Source: Rhodobacteraceae bacterium Alg231-30
GTDB taxonomy: Bacteria > Pseudomonadota > Alphaproteobacteria > Rhodobacterales > Rhodobacteraceae
Assembly (NCBI GenBank): GCA_900143615.1
Contig: FREU01000005.1
Span: 62,084 to 126,083, forward strand
Direction: 5' to 3'
Length of the DNA: 64,000 nucleotides
The notes under the pieces: generated by a model
What the model was told of the DNA's origin: nothing
The model's input: the letters and a program-made list of their open reading frames with translations, nothing else
Databases searched by the model: none
Program-made: the position numbers and the translations under genes
In this document: positions 35,879 through 44,488 of the stretch, piece after piece
Layout of the letters: each line of letters opens with the position of its first letter
Numbering within the stretch: position 1 is the first letter of the stretch

Positions 35879-37084
35879 TTATTCCTCAGGTGCGATCACC
35901 GTGTCAGCCGCGGCCAAGGCGATGATGCGCGCCAGTTCCGGATCACCGTCCACATCAGCTAAAGCAAAGTTTTCGTTGATGAAATCCATGCTCAACTGTA
36001 GGTCACGCGCCACGCTTGTGCCCTCGCCTGCCGGACCATAGAGCTTACCTTTGATCTTAAAGTAGACAGAGCCCGACATGCCAGCGCGCAGCGTCGGGGC
36101 CTCTTCTGTGGCAGGGAGAACATATTCTTCACCCGCGTCCAGTATCTTTTCAAACAGAACCGTGCCATCGGCCCCACGCACCCGCACCCAAGCAGGGCGC
36201 ACAGCCATCAAGACCACATCAGGCGCCATCGCTTCGACCACCTGCGGCACAGGAGGGCCCTGCATTTCAGCTTCTGCAACGACCAGACTTGGCGGTGCAG
36301 GTGTAAAGCTTCCAACAGTATTGGGGTTTAGCTGAGAAATTGGCGCGTCCCGTGCGACAAGCACAGGAACATCTAGCGCTTGTGGGCGATACAGCCGATC
36401 CAGAGCGTCCGCAGGAGGCGCAAAAACACCCGCGGCACGGGTGTCAGGCGCGTCTGGTGTCGCCGGAATAGTGTTGTTGCGGACGTCCTCCAGCGGATCT
36501 AGGTCAGACAAAACAACAGGGGTCTGCTCAACCGGAGCAAGGGTCACGCGTTGAATTTCTTTGAGAACACTCCATCCGCCATATCCAATCGCCGCAATGA
36601 GCGCGACAAGCACCAGAGAGGACCCGATCGCACGCGGCTCGATGCGTGACAAAATCGACTCTTGAACCGGAGCAAACGTTGTATTGGACGACGAAAACGG
36701 GTCCTGTGACCCCACCTTTACCGCTTTTTCAGGTTTATTGCGCAAGCTTGACGCCGCTGCCGACATCCCGTGCGCTGTGCTAAACCCGCTCTCTAGACAG
36801 AAAGCTTCAAAAGCTTCTTCGGGCTCCATGCCAAGGTAGCGGGCATATGAACGAACATAACCAGCAATAAAACCCGGTGTTTCAAACGCTGAGGGATCAC
36901 AATTCTCAATCGCAGCGACATACGAGGCCCGAATGCGCAACTCGCGTTGCACATCCAACAGAGATTTCCCTAAGGTTGCGCGCTCCCCGCGCATCCTGTC
37001 TCCCAGACTCACGCGAAAGTCATCATAGCCCTTAGGCCGGTCTTCTACGATTTCCGCTTCGCGCTTTGTCTTGCGCCCGATCAT
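35879..37084 (-). CDS. rodZ: RodZ-like helix-turn-helix membrane protein (DUF4115)
   Basis: A 401-aa protein. The N-terminal HTH_25 domain (~25-100) contains GDRMRGERATLGKSLLDV and IRASYVAAIE. A linker, one membrane helix near residue 155 (SSLVLVALIAAIGYGGW) and a proline/valine-rich periplasmic stretch follow, then a C-terminal DUF4115 beta domain with MDFINENF near the end. RodZ links MreB filaments to the elongation machinery and sets rod shape. The gene lies between hemA and ispG on the same strand. Confidence 0.87.
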   Translation of the reverse strand: MIGRKTKREAEIVEDRPKGYDDFRVSLGDRMRGERATLGKSLLDVQRELRIRASYVAAIENCDPSAFETPGFIAGYVRSYARYLGMEPEEAFEAFCLESGFSTAHGMSAAASSLRNKPEKAVKVGSQDPFSSSNTTFAPVQESILSRIEPRAIGSSLVLVALIAAIGYGGWSVLKEIQRVTLAPVEQTPVVLSDLDPLEDVRNNTIPATPDAPDTRAAGVFAPPADALDRLYRPQALDVPVLVARDAPISQLNPNTVGSFTPAPPSLVVAEAEMQGPPVPQVVEAMAPDVVLMAVRPAWVRVRGADGTVLFEKILDAGEEYVLPATEEAPTLRAGMSGSVYFKIKGKLYGPAGEGTSVARDLQLSMDFINENFALADVDGDPELARIIALAAADTVIAPEE

Positions 37085-37195
37085 GCCATACGCCCCATTT
37101 CGTAATGCCGATCACTTACCACTGTGGATTCGGATCGATCCCTTATTAGGACTACCCTAACACAAATCAAAGATTCTTTAACCGTAGAACTTTTC

Positions 37196-38419
37196 TTAGC
37201 CTGCAAGCTCGGCGCGATTTAGCGCACAATGGCTCCACAGGGCGTCCATGGCATTCACCAACTTATCCATTTCCTCAGGACCATGAACCGGCGATGGCGT
37301 AAAGCGCAGACGCTCTGTCCCCCGCGGAACCGTTGGGAAATTGATCGGCTGCACGTAGATTCCGTAGTCCGACAAAAGATGATCTGAAAGCACCTTGGTG
37401 TGGACAGGATCTCCGACAATCACCGGCACAATATGGCTTCCGTGATCGATGATTGGCAGACCCAGTCCCTTCAAACGAAGCTTCAGAATGCTCGCTTGTT
37501 GCTGATGCAAATCACGACGTTCTTGGTCTGATTTCAAGTGACGCACCGAGGCTGCAGCTCCCGCTGCAACAGCTGGCGGCAAGGATGTAGTGAAGATAAA
37601 GCCCGGCGCGTAAGACCTTACAGCATCACACATTTTCTCGCTTGCAGCGATGTATCCGCCCATCACACCATAGGCCTTTGCCAAGGTGCCGTTGATGATA
37701 TCGATGCGATGCGCAAGGTTGTCACGTTCGGTCACCCCACCGCCACGCGCACCGTACATGCCCACAGCGTGAACTTCGTCGATATAGGTCAACGCACCAA
37801 ATTCATCTGCGAGATCACAGAGTTCTTTGATTGGACCAAAATCGCCGTCCATGGAGTAGACGGATTCAAATGCAATCAGCTTGGGAACCGATGGGTCGTC
37901 TGCTTCTAGCAACTCACGCAGATGCGCGACATCGTTGTGGCGGAAAATCCGTTTGGCCCCGCCGTTGCGGCGCACACCTTCAATCATCGAGGCGTGGTTC
38001 AGAGCGTCAGAATAAATAATCAGCCCCGGGAAAAGTTTAGGCAGAGTGCTCAATGTTGCGTCATTCGCGATATAGGCGCTGGTGAACAACAGAGCTGATT
38101 CTTTGCCGTGCAGGTCGGCCAATTCGGCCTCAAGGCGTTTGTGATACACCGTCGTACCGCTGATATTGCGGGTCCCACCAGAGCCAGCACCGGTGGCATC
38201 AATGGCTTCATGCATTGCTTCAAGAACAGAAGGCTGCTGCCCCATGCCAAGGTAATCGTTGCCACACCACACAGTGATAGGCGCCTGCGATCCGTCGGGT
38301 TTGGTCCACAACGCGTGCGGGAAGTTACCCTTGTCGCGTTCAATATCGATAAAGGTCCGATACCGGCCTTCTTCGTGCAGGCGATCAATCGCAGCCTCAA
38401 GCTGAGCAGCGTAGTTCAC
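37196..38419 (-). CDS. hemA: 5-aminolevulinate synthase
   Basis: ALAS condenses glycine and succinyl-CoA to 5-aminolevulinate, the first step of heme and bacteriochlorophyll synthesis by the C4 route of Alphaproteobacteria. The 407-aa protein is the normal length. The PLP lysine lies in [13 protein letters not shown]; the glycine-rich [13 protein letters not shown] loop and [11 protein letters not shown] (Asp/His pair over the ring) are intact. I chose the GTG at 38419, preceded by GAAGGGA, because it starts the conserved [11 protein letters not shown]; the upstream frame to 38521 has no homologous character. Divergent from an M20 peptidase gene, with a palindrome in the spacer. Confidence 0.96.
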   Translation of the reverse strand: MNYAAQLEAAIDRLHEEGRYRTFIDIERDKGNFPHALWTKPDGSQAPITVWCGNDYLGMGQQPSVLEAMHEAIDATGAGSGGTRNISGTTVYHKRLEAELADLHGKESALLFTSAYIANDATLSTLPKLFPGLIIYSDALNHASMIEGVRRNGGAKRIFRHNDVAHLRELLEADDPSVPKLIAFESVYSMDGDFGPIKELCDLADEFGALTYIDEVHAVGMYGARGGGVTERDNLAHRIDIINGTLAKAYGVMGGYIAASEKMCDAVRSYAPGFIFTTSLPPAVAAGAAASVRHLKSDQERRDLHQQQASILKLRLKGLGLPIIDHGSHIVPVIVGDPVHTKVLSDHLLSDYGIYVQPINFPTVPRGTERLRFTPSPVHGPEEMDKLVNAMDALWSHCALNRAELAG

Positions 38420-38490
38420 AGTTACGTTCCCTTCATGTCCCGAGACGTATTGTTTCGTCTCATCTATTGAACCGCCTGGTTCCCTACGGG

Positions 38491-38506
38491 TTGAACTATA
38501 GTCCAA
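38491..38506. promoter_or_regulatory. 16-base palindrome upstream of hemA
   Basis: TTGAACTATAGTCCAA is palindromic except for one base pair, with a perfect ACTATAGT centre; GG and CC extend it on both sides. It lies 72-87 bases upstream of the hemA start and about 140 bases before the M20 gene. It differs from the FNR box (TTGAT-N4-ATCAA). The regulator is unknown. Confidence 0.45.
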
Positions 38507-38642
38507 CCAAGCGGTCAACAACAGGTTACGAGGTCAATGTATTAACGGCCTTGACTTCGATCAACAAGAGTTTGCCCCCTCTGGACAGCGTAAAACCCGA
38601 TGATAGGGTCGTCGCAAATCGTCGCACCAGATGGAGTATCCT

Positions 38643-40025
38643 ATGTCACTTGACGCCATTCTCTCCCGGATTGACCGGGAACTGCCGCAATCTCTCGATC
38701 GCCTGTTAGAGCTGTTGCGAATCCAATCTATTTCAACTGACCCTGCATTCAAGGCAGATTGTGATGCTGCTGCGGACTGGTTGGTGGAAGACCTCCTAAA
38801 CCTCGGAGTTTCGGCGGAAAAACGCCCAACACCCGGTCATCCAATGGTGGTTGGACATGTCGAAGGAAACGGACCGCACCTGTTGTTTTATGGCCACTAT
38901 GATGTGCAGCCCGTAGACCCGTTAGAGCTGTGGGACACCCCGCCATTTGAACCCGCTCTCGAAGACACGCCAAACGGTCAGGTCATCCGTGGCCGCGGGT
39001 CATCAGATGACAAAGGCCAGTTGATGACCTTTGTGGAAGCGTGCCGTGCGTGGAAAGCGGAAAAAGGCACCCTACCCTGCAAGATCACCTTCTTCTTCGA
39101 AGGCGAGGAAGAATCAGGTTCACCAAGCCTTGTTCCCTTCATGCAGGAAAACGCGGCCGAGCTGACCTCAGACGTGGCGCTGATCTGTGACACAGGATTG
39201 TTTGCCAGCAAAGTCCCCGCGATCACCACAATGCTGCGTGGCCTGTTGGGCGAAGACTTTACCATCACCGGCCCGACACGCGATCTGCATTCTGGCATGT
39301 ACGGCGGCATCGCGATGAACCCTATTCGGGTGTTGAACAAAATTCTCGCGGGGCTCCACGATGAAACCGGTGCGATCACCCTGCCCGGCTTTTATGACGA
39401 CGTACCAGAGCTGCCTGATGAAATGCGCGCTCAGTGGCAAGGTTTGAATTTTGATCACGACAGCTTTCTTGGCGACGTCGGCCTCAAAACACCCGCAGGC
39501 GAGCAAGACCGCACACCACTCGAGATGATCTGGTCGCGTCCAACATGCGACGTTAACGGCATTTGGGGCGGCTATACAGGCGATGGCTTTAAAACTGTTT
39601 TGCCATCAGAAGCCTCCGCCAAAGTGTCCTTTCGTCTTGTTGGACAACAGGATCCCGACAAAATTCGCGTGGCATTCCGTGAATATCTGGAAAGTAACCT
39701 CCCAGAAGGCTTCACAGTTGAGTACCGCGTCGACAAAGGCGCGCCAGCGTCTCAGATGTCCATCGAGGATCCCGCATTTGAAAAAGCCCGCGCTGCCCTG
39801 TCGGATGAATGGCCCAATCCGGCAGCTTATGTAGGCTGCGGTGGCTCCATCCCAATTGCCGGGTATTTCAAAGACCTTCTGGGCGTCGACGCGATGCTGA
39901 TCGGCTTTGGCAAAGATGATGATCAAATCCACTCGCCCAATGAGAAATATGATCTTGAGAGTTTCCACAAAGGTATTCGCAGCTGGGCTCGTATTTTAGA
40001 CGCATTAAGCCGCGACGAAACCTAA
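38643..40025 (+). CDS. M20 family metallopeptidase/dipeptidase
   Basis: A 460-aa cytoplasmic zinc peptidase of the ArgE/DapE/CPG2 family, dipeptidase (CNDP-like) branch. Metal ligands are recognisable in HYDVQPVD (HxD), RGSSDDKG, the catalytic Glu pair EGEEESGSP and CDTG; a dimerisation insert follows. It hydrolyses dipeptides or N-acyl amino acids. Start ATG at 38643 with GGAG in front, not the ATG at 38631. A strong terminator follows. Confidence 0.92.
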   Translation: MSLDAILSRIDRELPQSLDRLLELLRIQSISTDPAFKADCDAAADWLVEDLLNLGVSAEKRPTPGHPMVVGHVEGNGPHLLFYGHYDVQPVDPLELWDTPPFEPALEDTPNGQVIRGRGSSDDKGQLMTFVEACRAWKAEKGTLPCKITFFFEGEEESGSPSLVPFMQENAAELTSDVALICDTGLFASKVPAITTMLRGLLGEDFTITGPTRDLHSGMYGGIAMNPIRVLNKILAGLHDETGAITLPGFYDDVPELPDEMRAQWQGLNFDHDSFLGDVGLKTPAGEQDRTPLEMIWSRPTCDVNGIWGGYTGDGFKTVLPSEASAKVSFRLVGQQDPDKIRVAFREYLESNLPEGFTVEYRVDKGAPASQMSIEDPAFEKARAALSDEWPNPAAYVGCGGSIPIAGYFKDLLGVDAMLIGFGKDDDQIHSPNEKYDLESFHKGIRSWARILDALSRDET

Positions 40026-40059
40026 AATCCGGACACCTGTTTTTACCTGCACGACACTT

Positions 40060-40094
40060 AAGGCGCGCAACCATTTGGTGACGCGCCTTTTTTC
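40060..40094 (+). terminator. Terminator of the M20 peptidase gene
   Basis: GGCGCG-CAACCATTTGGTGA-CGCGCC with an inner ACC/GGT pair and a run of T. Confidence 0.85.
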
Positions 40095-40118
40095 TACAAA
40101 CACCGAAGGATCGGTGGC

Positions 40119-41213
40119 TTATTTCCCTGATGCGCTTTGCAGCTCCAGGTTGCCGCTAGACAAAAACAGCGGCTGGTGGTTCTTGGCATGTCGCGCAATG
40201 AGCTGGCGTTGTTGCTTTGGACGTGGAATCAAGGCGACGGCCTCGGCTCGGTACCCGTCTTTTTTTGCGTCTGGAAAAATCCGCTCAACTCGCACACGCG
40301 CCTCATCACTAATTGCACCCATCGAGATCGGAGCAACCAAAAAACTCTCGCAACCGACGCCGTGCGCCATCACCACACCATGAGCTTCAAGCAAAAGGTG
40401 AAAGTACTCAATTTCACCGGTCAACGGTGCAACTTTCACATCCTCCATACTCAATAGGTGATGCGCTGAAACTAAAACCGCGTCCCGCTCGAACATACGT
40501 TTTGCGGCCTTGGAGTTAATCAACACGCGATGTTGACGTGACAAATAAAGATCACGACGTGGCAAACCCGCCCCCATCGCACCGGCCTGAATGCACACAG
40601 GCCGCAAACTAGGTGTAAGCATCGCCTGCGCCACGCCAACTTTACGCACAAGCACGGTCAGAACCTGCAGCCGTGTTCCCTGCGGGCTCACGACCCAATC
40701 GCCGGCCTGTAAATCCTCAACCGCAACCTGCCCCTTGGGTGTCACGATCAACGTACCCTTCAAAAAACACGGGATTGTGCCTTTGTTTGGTGATGTCTGC
40801 GTTTGATAGCTCGAGCCGCCGTCTGTCGTTTCCAGCGATTCTCCCGCACCCGCCCCTCCGATCTGATCCGAGGTCAAACCATCCGCAACCCCTTCGGTTG
40901 CGACAACCGGTGCCCCGTCATCAAAGGAAATGAATTGTAAAGGCGTTGCCCCGCCATCGCTTAACGCAACGGCACCCATTTTATTCAATCCGTTGAAAGT
41001 CGACGAATCGACGGTGCTAATCACATAGATATCTTTGCCGCCTACTGTGGCCGCAAGCGTTTCCAGTGCGTTTACTGTACGAATAGTCCCATCAGAATTG
41101 TAAACAGTCACAAAAACACCGCTCACATCCGTCCCCGCGTCCACAACGACTTCGATAAAGTCCAGCGACGCGCCCCCCAGATACTTCACCTCGGATACAT
41201 AAGGGTCCGGCAT
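40119..41213 (-). CDS. Hint (hedgehog/intein-type) domain protein
   Basis: A 364-aa protein. The N-terminal ~150 residues form an acidic, glycine/aspartate-rich beta-like region beginning PYVSEVKYLGGASLDFIEV. At residue ~153 a Hint_2 domain starts: GTIPCFLKGTLIVTPKG with the Cys1-equivalent of inteins, then VEDLQAGDWVVSP and the block-like SRQHRVLI. Such proteins are common in Rhodobacteraceae, often exported by type I systems. The Hint domain might cleave the chain at its cysteine, but the terminal HN block of an intein is absent, so splicing is not expected. No signal peptide. Start ATG at 41213 with GGAGAAGAG in front. Function unknown. Confidence 0.82.
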   Translation of the reverse strand: MPDPYVSEVKYLGGASLDFIEVVVDAGTDVSGVFVTVYNSDGTIRTVNALETLAATVGGKDIYVISTVDSSTFNGLNKMGAVALSDGGATPLQFISFDDGAPVVATEGVADGLTSDQIGGAGAGESLETTDGGSSYQTQTSPNKGTIPCFLKGTLIVTPKGQVAVEDLQAGDWVVSPQGTRLQVLTVLVRKVGVAQAMLTPSLRPVCIQAGAMGAGLPRRDLYLSRQHRVLINSKAAKRMFERDAVLVSAHHLLSMEDVKVAPLTGEIEYFHLLLEAHGVVMAHGVGCESFLVAPISMGAISDEARVRVERIFPDAKKDGYRAEAVALIPRPKQQRQLIARHAKNHQPLFLSSGNLELQSASGK

Positions 41214-41360
41214 TCTCTTCTCCACCCAACAACGGTCTACTCAAATCATTGAAACCTCTGTGCCACGGCAATACGGCACAACAGGGACAAGAATCAGGCA
41301 ACCGACGCAAAAGTTGCGCACTGCCGCCTTGTAAATCGTGGTGATTAATAAAGGAGAAAG

Positions 41361-41437
41361 TGGCGCGGTTGACGGGGCTCGAACCCGCGACCCCCGGCGT
41401 GACAGGCCGGTACTCTAACCAGCTGAGCTACAACCGC
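41361..41437 (-). tRNA. tRNA-Asp (GTC)
   Basis: The minus strand folds as GCGGTTG acceptor with CAACCGC, anticodon loop CTGTCAC (anticodon GTC), GGTTCGAACCC T-arm and an encoded 3' CCA. Confidence 0.97.
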
Positions 41438-41499
41438 GCATCTTTGTCTTTCGACGTGATCCGTTCCCCCGAAGGAACCCCGGATCAGGGCTGGTAGCG

Positions 41500-41576
41500 T
41501 GGCGCGGTTGACGGGGCTCGAACCCGCGACCCCCGGCGTGACAGGCCGGTACTCTAACCAACTGAGCTACAACCGC
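41500..41576 (-). tRNA. tRNA-Asp (GTC), second copy
   Basis: Same fold and anticodon as the copy at 41361-41437, differing by one base in the D arm (AGTTGG for AGCTGG). The two are probably co-transcribed, this one first. Confidence 0.97.
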
Positions 41577-41805
41577 TCGCTACCCGCATTCAGGCAATGC
41601 CCTGCAGCGTGAGCCGTGATTTAGTTTGACTGTCCGGTGGCGTCAAGCGGATATAACATCGTAGGCAAATATTTTTCGCCCATCCCGCGGCAGCTATCCG
41701 CCCAACGCGTCAAATCGAAAGTTTCGCGCCTATTTCTTTGAGGAATCACAGCTATATGGTTTAAATGGATTCACTTGATCCAATAACTTTCAAAGGAACT
41801 ACAAT

Positions 41806-41991
41806 ATGAAACCTGTCTACGCTGCTCTCTGCATCGCCGGTATTGCTCTCGCTGCTTGTGCTCAACAAGAAGAGCCCGCTCCAATCTATGCGCAGCCAAA
41901 CTTTGACAAAGCTGGCAACGCAAGCTGTGACGCTGGCTACGCACTGGTCACCACTGAAACAGGTGCTGTTGCTTGCGCACCGGCAATGTAA
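41806..41991 (+). CDS. Small lipoprotein
   Basis: A 61-aa protein. MKPVYAALCIAGIALAACAQ is a lipoprotein signal with lipobox LAAC, giving a mature peptide of about 44 residues. Two further cysteines (SCDAGY and VACAPAM) could form a disulfide. AGGAACT precedes the start and a terminator follows 22 bases after the stop, so it is a free-standing gene. I do not recognise a named family; small entericidin-like or cysteine-pair lipoproteins are common in Roseobacters. Confidence 0.82.
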   Translation: MKPVYAALCIAGIALAACAQQEEPAPIYAQPNFDKAGNASCDAGYALVTTETGAVACAPAM

Positions 41992-42013
41992 GACGTTTGT
42001 GAACGCATTTTTG

Positions 42014-42045
42014 AAGGGCGGCCAATTTCGGTCGCCCTTTTTGTT
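42014..42045 (+). terminator. Terminator of the small lipoprotein gene
   Basis: AAGGGCGGCC-AATTTC-GGTCGCCCTT with one G-T wobble and a following TTTTT. Confidence 0.85.
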
Positions 42046-42192
42046 TTCGGCGCAGATAATTTTGCCCCGCTGACAGGTCGGCAAATAGCGGCCTCGGGCG
42101 CGCAAACATATCAAAGCGTTGAATTTCACCGAACACCAACATCAACAAAAAGCTCTGCCAAGAGTTTTCCACGTGTTTGACGAAAGGGAGAA

Positions 42193-42268
<76 letters not shown>

Positions 42269-42384
42269 GGTGAGGGGGGACTTAACGACTTGATGCGGGG
42301 TGTGCAAGCCCCATTTTCACACTAGTAGGTGCCTTTATTCCTACTCTATCTTACAATCGACTTTTCAATCAGTTTTGGTGAGAA

Positions 42385-43386
42385 ATGCCTGACCCCATCG
42401 TGCCCAAAGGAATCGCCAGAGTTACTCTGGAAACGGTGGCTGCCCCCGAACAAATTCTCTTTGTTCTTCAACCGAACCTGTCCATGCTGGCTTTTACTTC
42501 GGCGGTTGAAACGCTACGCATTGCCAACCAGCTCACCGGCCAAAACCTTTATAGCTGGGCGCCGCTCTCAGAAGACGGCTCAAACGTGCGTTGCTCAAAC
42601 GGCATCGAAATCGGTGTTGAGCGCGCAATTGGCGACACATCACAAGGTGCCAGCATTTTTGTGTGTTCAGGAGTTGAACCGGAAAAAGCCACCAGCACCC
42701 GCGTCAGCAACTGGTGTCGCCAACAATGGCGACTCGGGCGCACGGTGGGCGGTCTTTGTACCGGAGCATATACACTTGCCAAGGCAGGCATCCTGGCAGA
42801 TCGCACGTTCACGCTGCATTGGGAAAACATCCCCGCATTCCGCGAGCACTTTCCTGATTTGGATCCTGTCGAGCAATTATACGCAATTGATGACCGGATC
42901 CTCACTTGCGGCGGTGGCTCAGCGGCCACGGATCTATTTCTTAAATTGATCTATGATCGCCACGGCCCCGAGTTGGCCCGCGCGGTCCTGAATATGTGTC
43001 TACATTCCGTGCAACGGTCCGAAACCGACCGCCAACAAAGCTCAACTGCGGCGTCCATCGGCTCACGCAATACCAAACTCGTGAGCATTATTTCCTACTT
43101 CAAGGACCATCTGGAAGATTCAATCAGCCTTGATGACATCACAAAAGAGCTCGGAATTTCCCGCCGCCAGCTAGAACGCCTGTTTCGCACCCATCTCAAC
43201 ACCACTCCAAAACGCTACCTTCAGGAAATGCGCCTGCAACACGCGCGAATCCTACTTGGAGAAACCAATATGGCCGTCGTCGATGTCGCGATCGCGTGCG
43301 GCTACGAATCTGCAGGTAATTTCTCTAAACGCTTCCGCGAAGCATTTGGAATTTCCCCTCATAAATTCTCGTCAGGTCATGGCTAA
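42385..43386 (+). CDS. GlxA family transcriptional regulator (DJ-1/PfpI domain plus AraC HTH)
   Basis: A 333-aa regulator. The N-terminal DJ-1/PfpI amidotransferase-like domain (~20-190) has the elbow GGLCTGAYTLAKAG with its cysteine. The C-terminal AraC domain has two HTH units, ITKELGISRRQLERLFRTHL and VAIACGYESAGNFSKRFREA. Relatives in proteobacteria control choline, carnitine, betaine or arginine catabolism; no such genes are adjacent, so the target is unknown. It lies between two tRNA-Val copies, next to an integrase fragment, and may have been carried in with that element. Confidence 0.92.
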   Translation: MPDPIVPKGIARVTLETVAAPEQILFVLQPNLSMLAFTSAVETLRIANQLTGQNLYSWAPLSEDGSNVRCSNGIEIGVERAIGDTSQGASIFVCSGVEPEKATSTRVSNWCRQQWRLGRTVGGLCTGAYTLAKAGILADRTFTLHWENIPAFREHFPDLDPVEQLYAIDDRILTCGGGSAATDLFLKLIYDRHGPELARAVLNMCLHSVQRSETDRQQSSTAASIGSRNTKLVSIISYFKDHLEDSISLDDITKELGISRRQLERLFRTHLNTTPKRYLQEMRLQHARILLGETNMAVVDVAIACGYESAGNFSKRFREAFGISPHKFSSGHG

Positions 43387-43415
43387 TCGAGCCGTGCTTT
43401 AACGCCTCCCATTGG

Positions 43416-43628
43416 TCATTGAGCGCAGCGCGCTTGTGTAAATCGGCGTTTAGCTTCTGTAGCGTCTTTTGCCTGAAGCGAAACCTTGACCGCGTCGCCA
43501 ATCACAACGGTCACAAAGTCACCGCCCACAGGGACTCTGACTCGCTCGCGCTTGGACGACTCAACGATGTCTTTAGGGACTCGAACACGAAGGTAATAAG
43601 TCTGACCAATAAGAACCGGATTGGGCAT
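43416..43628 (-). pseudogene. N-terminal fragment of a phage-type tyrosine integrase
   Basis: Seventy codons. The sequence NPVLIGQTYYLRVRVPKDIV is the typical opening of Rhodobacteraceae site-specific integrases (DUF6538-like YYLRxRVPxDL), followed by an ATEAKRRFTQA stretch. A stop then ends the frame, far short of the 350-450 residues of an intact enzyme. The SAM-like and catalytic domains (R-H-R-Y) are missing. It starts about 95 bases from the 3' end of tRNA-Val copy 2 and reads away from it, the usual position of an integrase beside its att site. Confidence 0.7.
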
Positions 43629-43721
43629 TGCGTATCTGATGTGTGTACCACCCCTGTGTACCGATAGAGGCAGCGCAAAGCCCCTTAAAACTAGAAGCCT
43701 AACAAAATCGAGGGAGGGGAG

Positions 43722-43797
<76 letters not shown>

Positions 43798-43816
43798 GGT
43801 AGGGCGTTATCTAACG

Positions 43817-44317
43817 TCACTCTGCAGGCTCTGCAAGAGGCGTTTCTTCGGTTTTTTCACTCGTCTGCGTCTTTCTTCTCATGCGCAGGCTGAGAACCTC
43901 GGCACCATCGACATCTTTGCAGCGCTGAACCTTGATTTTACCCATTGGTGGTAGGTTCAAAGACTGTCCGTCAGCCAAAGCTTCACCCAAAATTGACAGA
44001 GCGGTTTCAATGGCGGGTTTGGCGTCACGTTTCTTGACGCCGGAGCGTTCCACAACCAGATCAACAAGCTCTTTTTTGCGCAGTTCAGTTTTGTCCTGCG
44101 GTGCAGACCAATCGGTGGCGGCTTCTGTACTTTTGGAGGGCGCAACAGTTGAAGTGGTTTTGGCCTTTGTAGTGGACGGTGCCTTAGAGGCGGCAGTGCT
44201 CAAAGACTTTGCGCGCGTCGCAGCGGAAGTGGTCGCCTTGGGTGCGGGCCGCGCCGAGCTTTTGGTTCGTGTGCTACTGGTACTCTTGCGGGGCGTTGTT
44301 GTCGTATTACGGGCCAT
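43817..44317 (-). CDS. HU-like DNA-binding protein with histone H1-like N-terminal tail
   Basis: A 166-aa protein. Residues 1-75 are low-complexity Ser/Thr/Ala/Lys sequence resembling histone H1 tails (TRTKSSARPAPKATTSAATR). An HU/IHF-like domain follows (KKELVDLVVERSGVKKRDAK and LNLPPMGKIKVQR), then a short acidic end. The HU domain lacks the full-length DNA-embracing arm of HU, so binding may rely on the tail. It probably compacts or bridges the nucleoid. The ATG at 44317 has GAGG at better distance than the ATG at 44320. Convergent with nothing; it lies downstream of lon's terminator on the same strand. Confidence 0.85.
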   Translation of the reverse strand: MARNTTTTPRKSTSSTRTKSSARPAPKATTSAATRAKSLSTAASKAPSTTKAKTTSTVAPSKSTEAATDWSAPQDKTELRKKELVDLVVERSGVKKRDAKPAIETALSILGEALADGQSLNLPPMGKIKVQRCKDVDGAEVLSLRMRRKTQTSEKTEETPLAEPAE

Positions 44318-44432
44318 CATTACCTCATTTTCCTGCTCTTATTTTGATAAAGCGTATCAGGGTAATGTAAAAAAAACCACAAATATCCCCCAAATATAGC
44401 CATTAAGTGCCTGAACGCTACAAGATAGCGAC

Positions 44433-44460
44433 AAAAAAAGCCCGCAAGAGACTTGCGGGC
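44433..44460 (-). terminator. Terminator of lon
   Basis: GCCCGCAAG-AGA-CTTGCGGGC, a perfect 9-base stem, followed on the minus strand by seven T. Confidence 0.92.
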
Positions 44461-44488
44461 CTTTTAGAGTTTTCGCCTTTGACAGAGG

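Noticed and set aside
41361..41576. The paired tRNA-Asp genes as an attachment site or short repeat array
   Set aside because: No integrase or foreign gene lies beside them; tandem tRNA-Asp copies are an ordinary arrangement.
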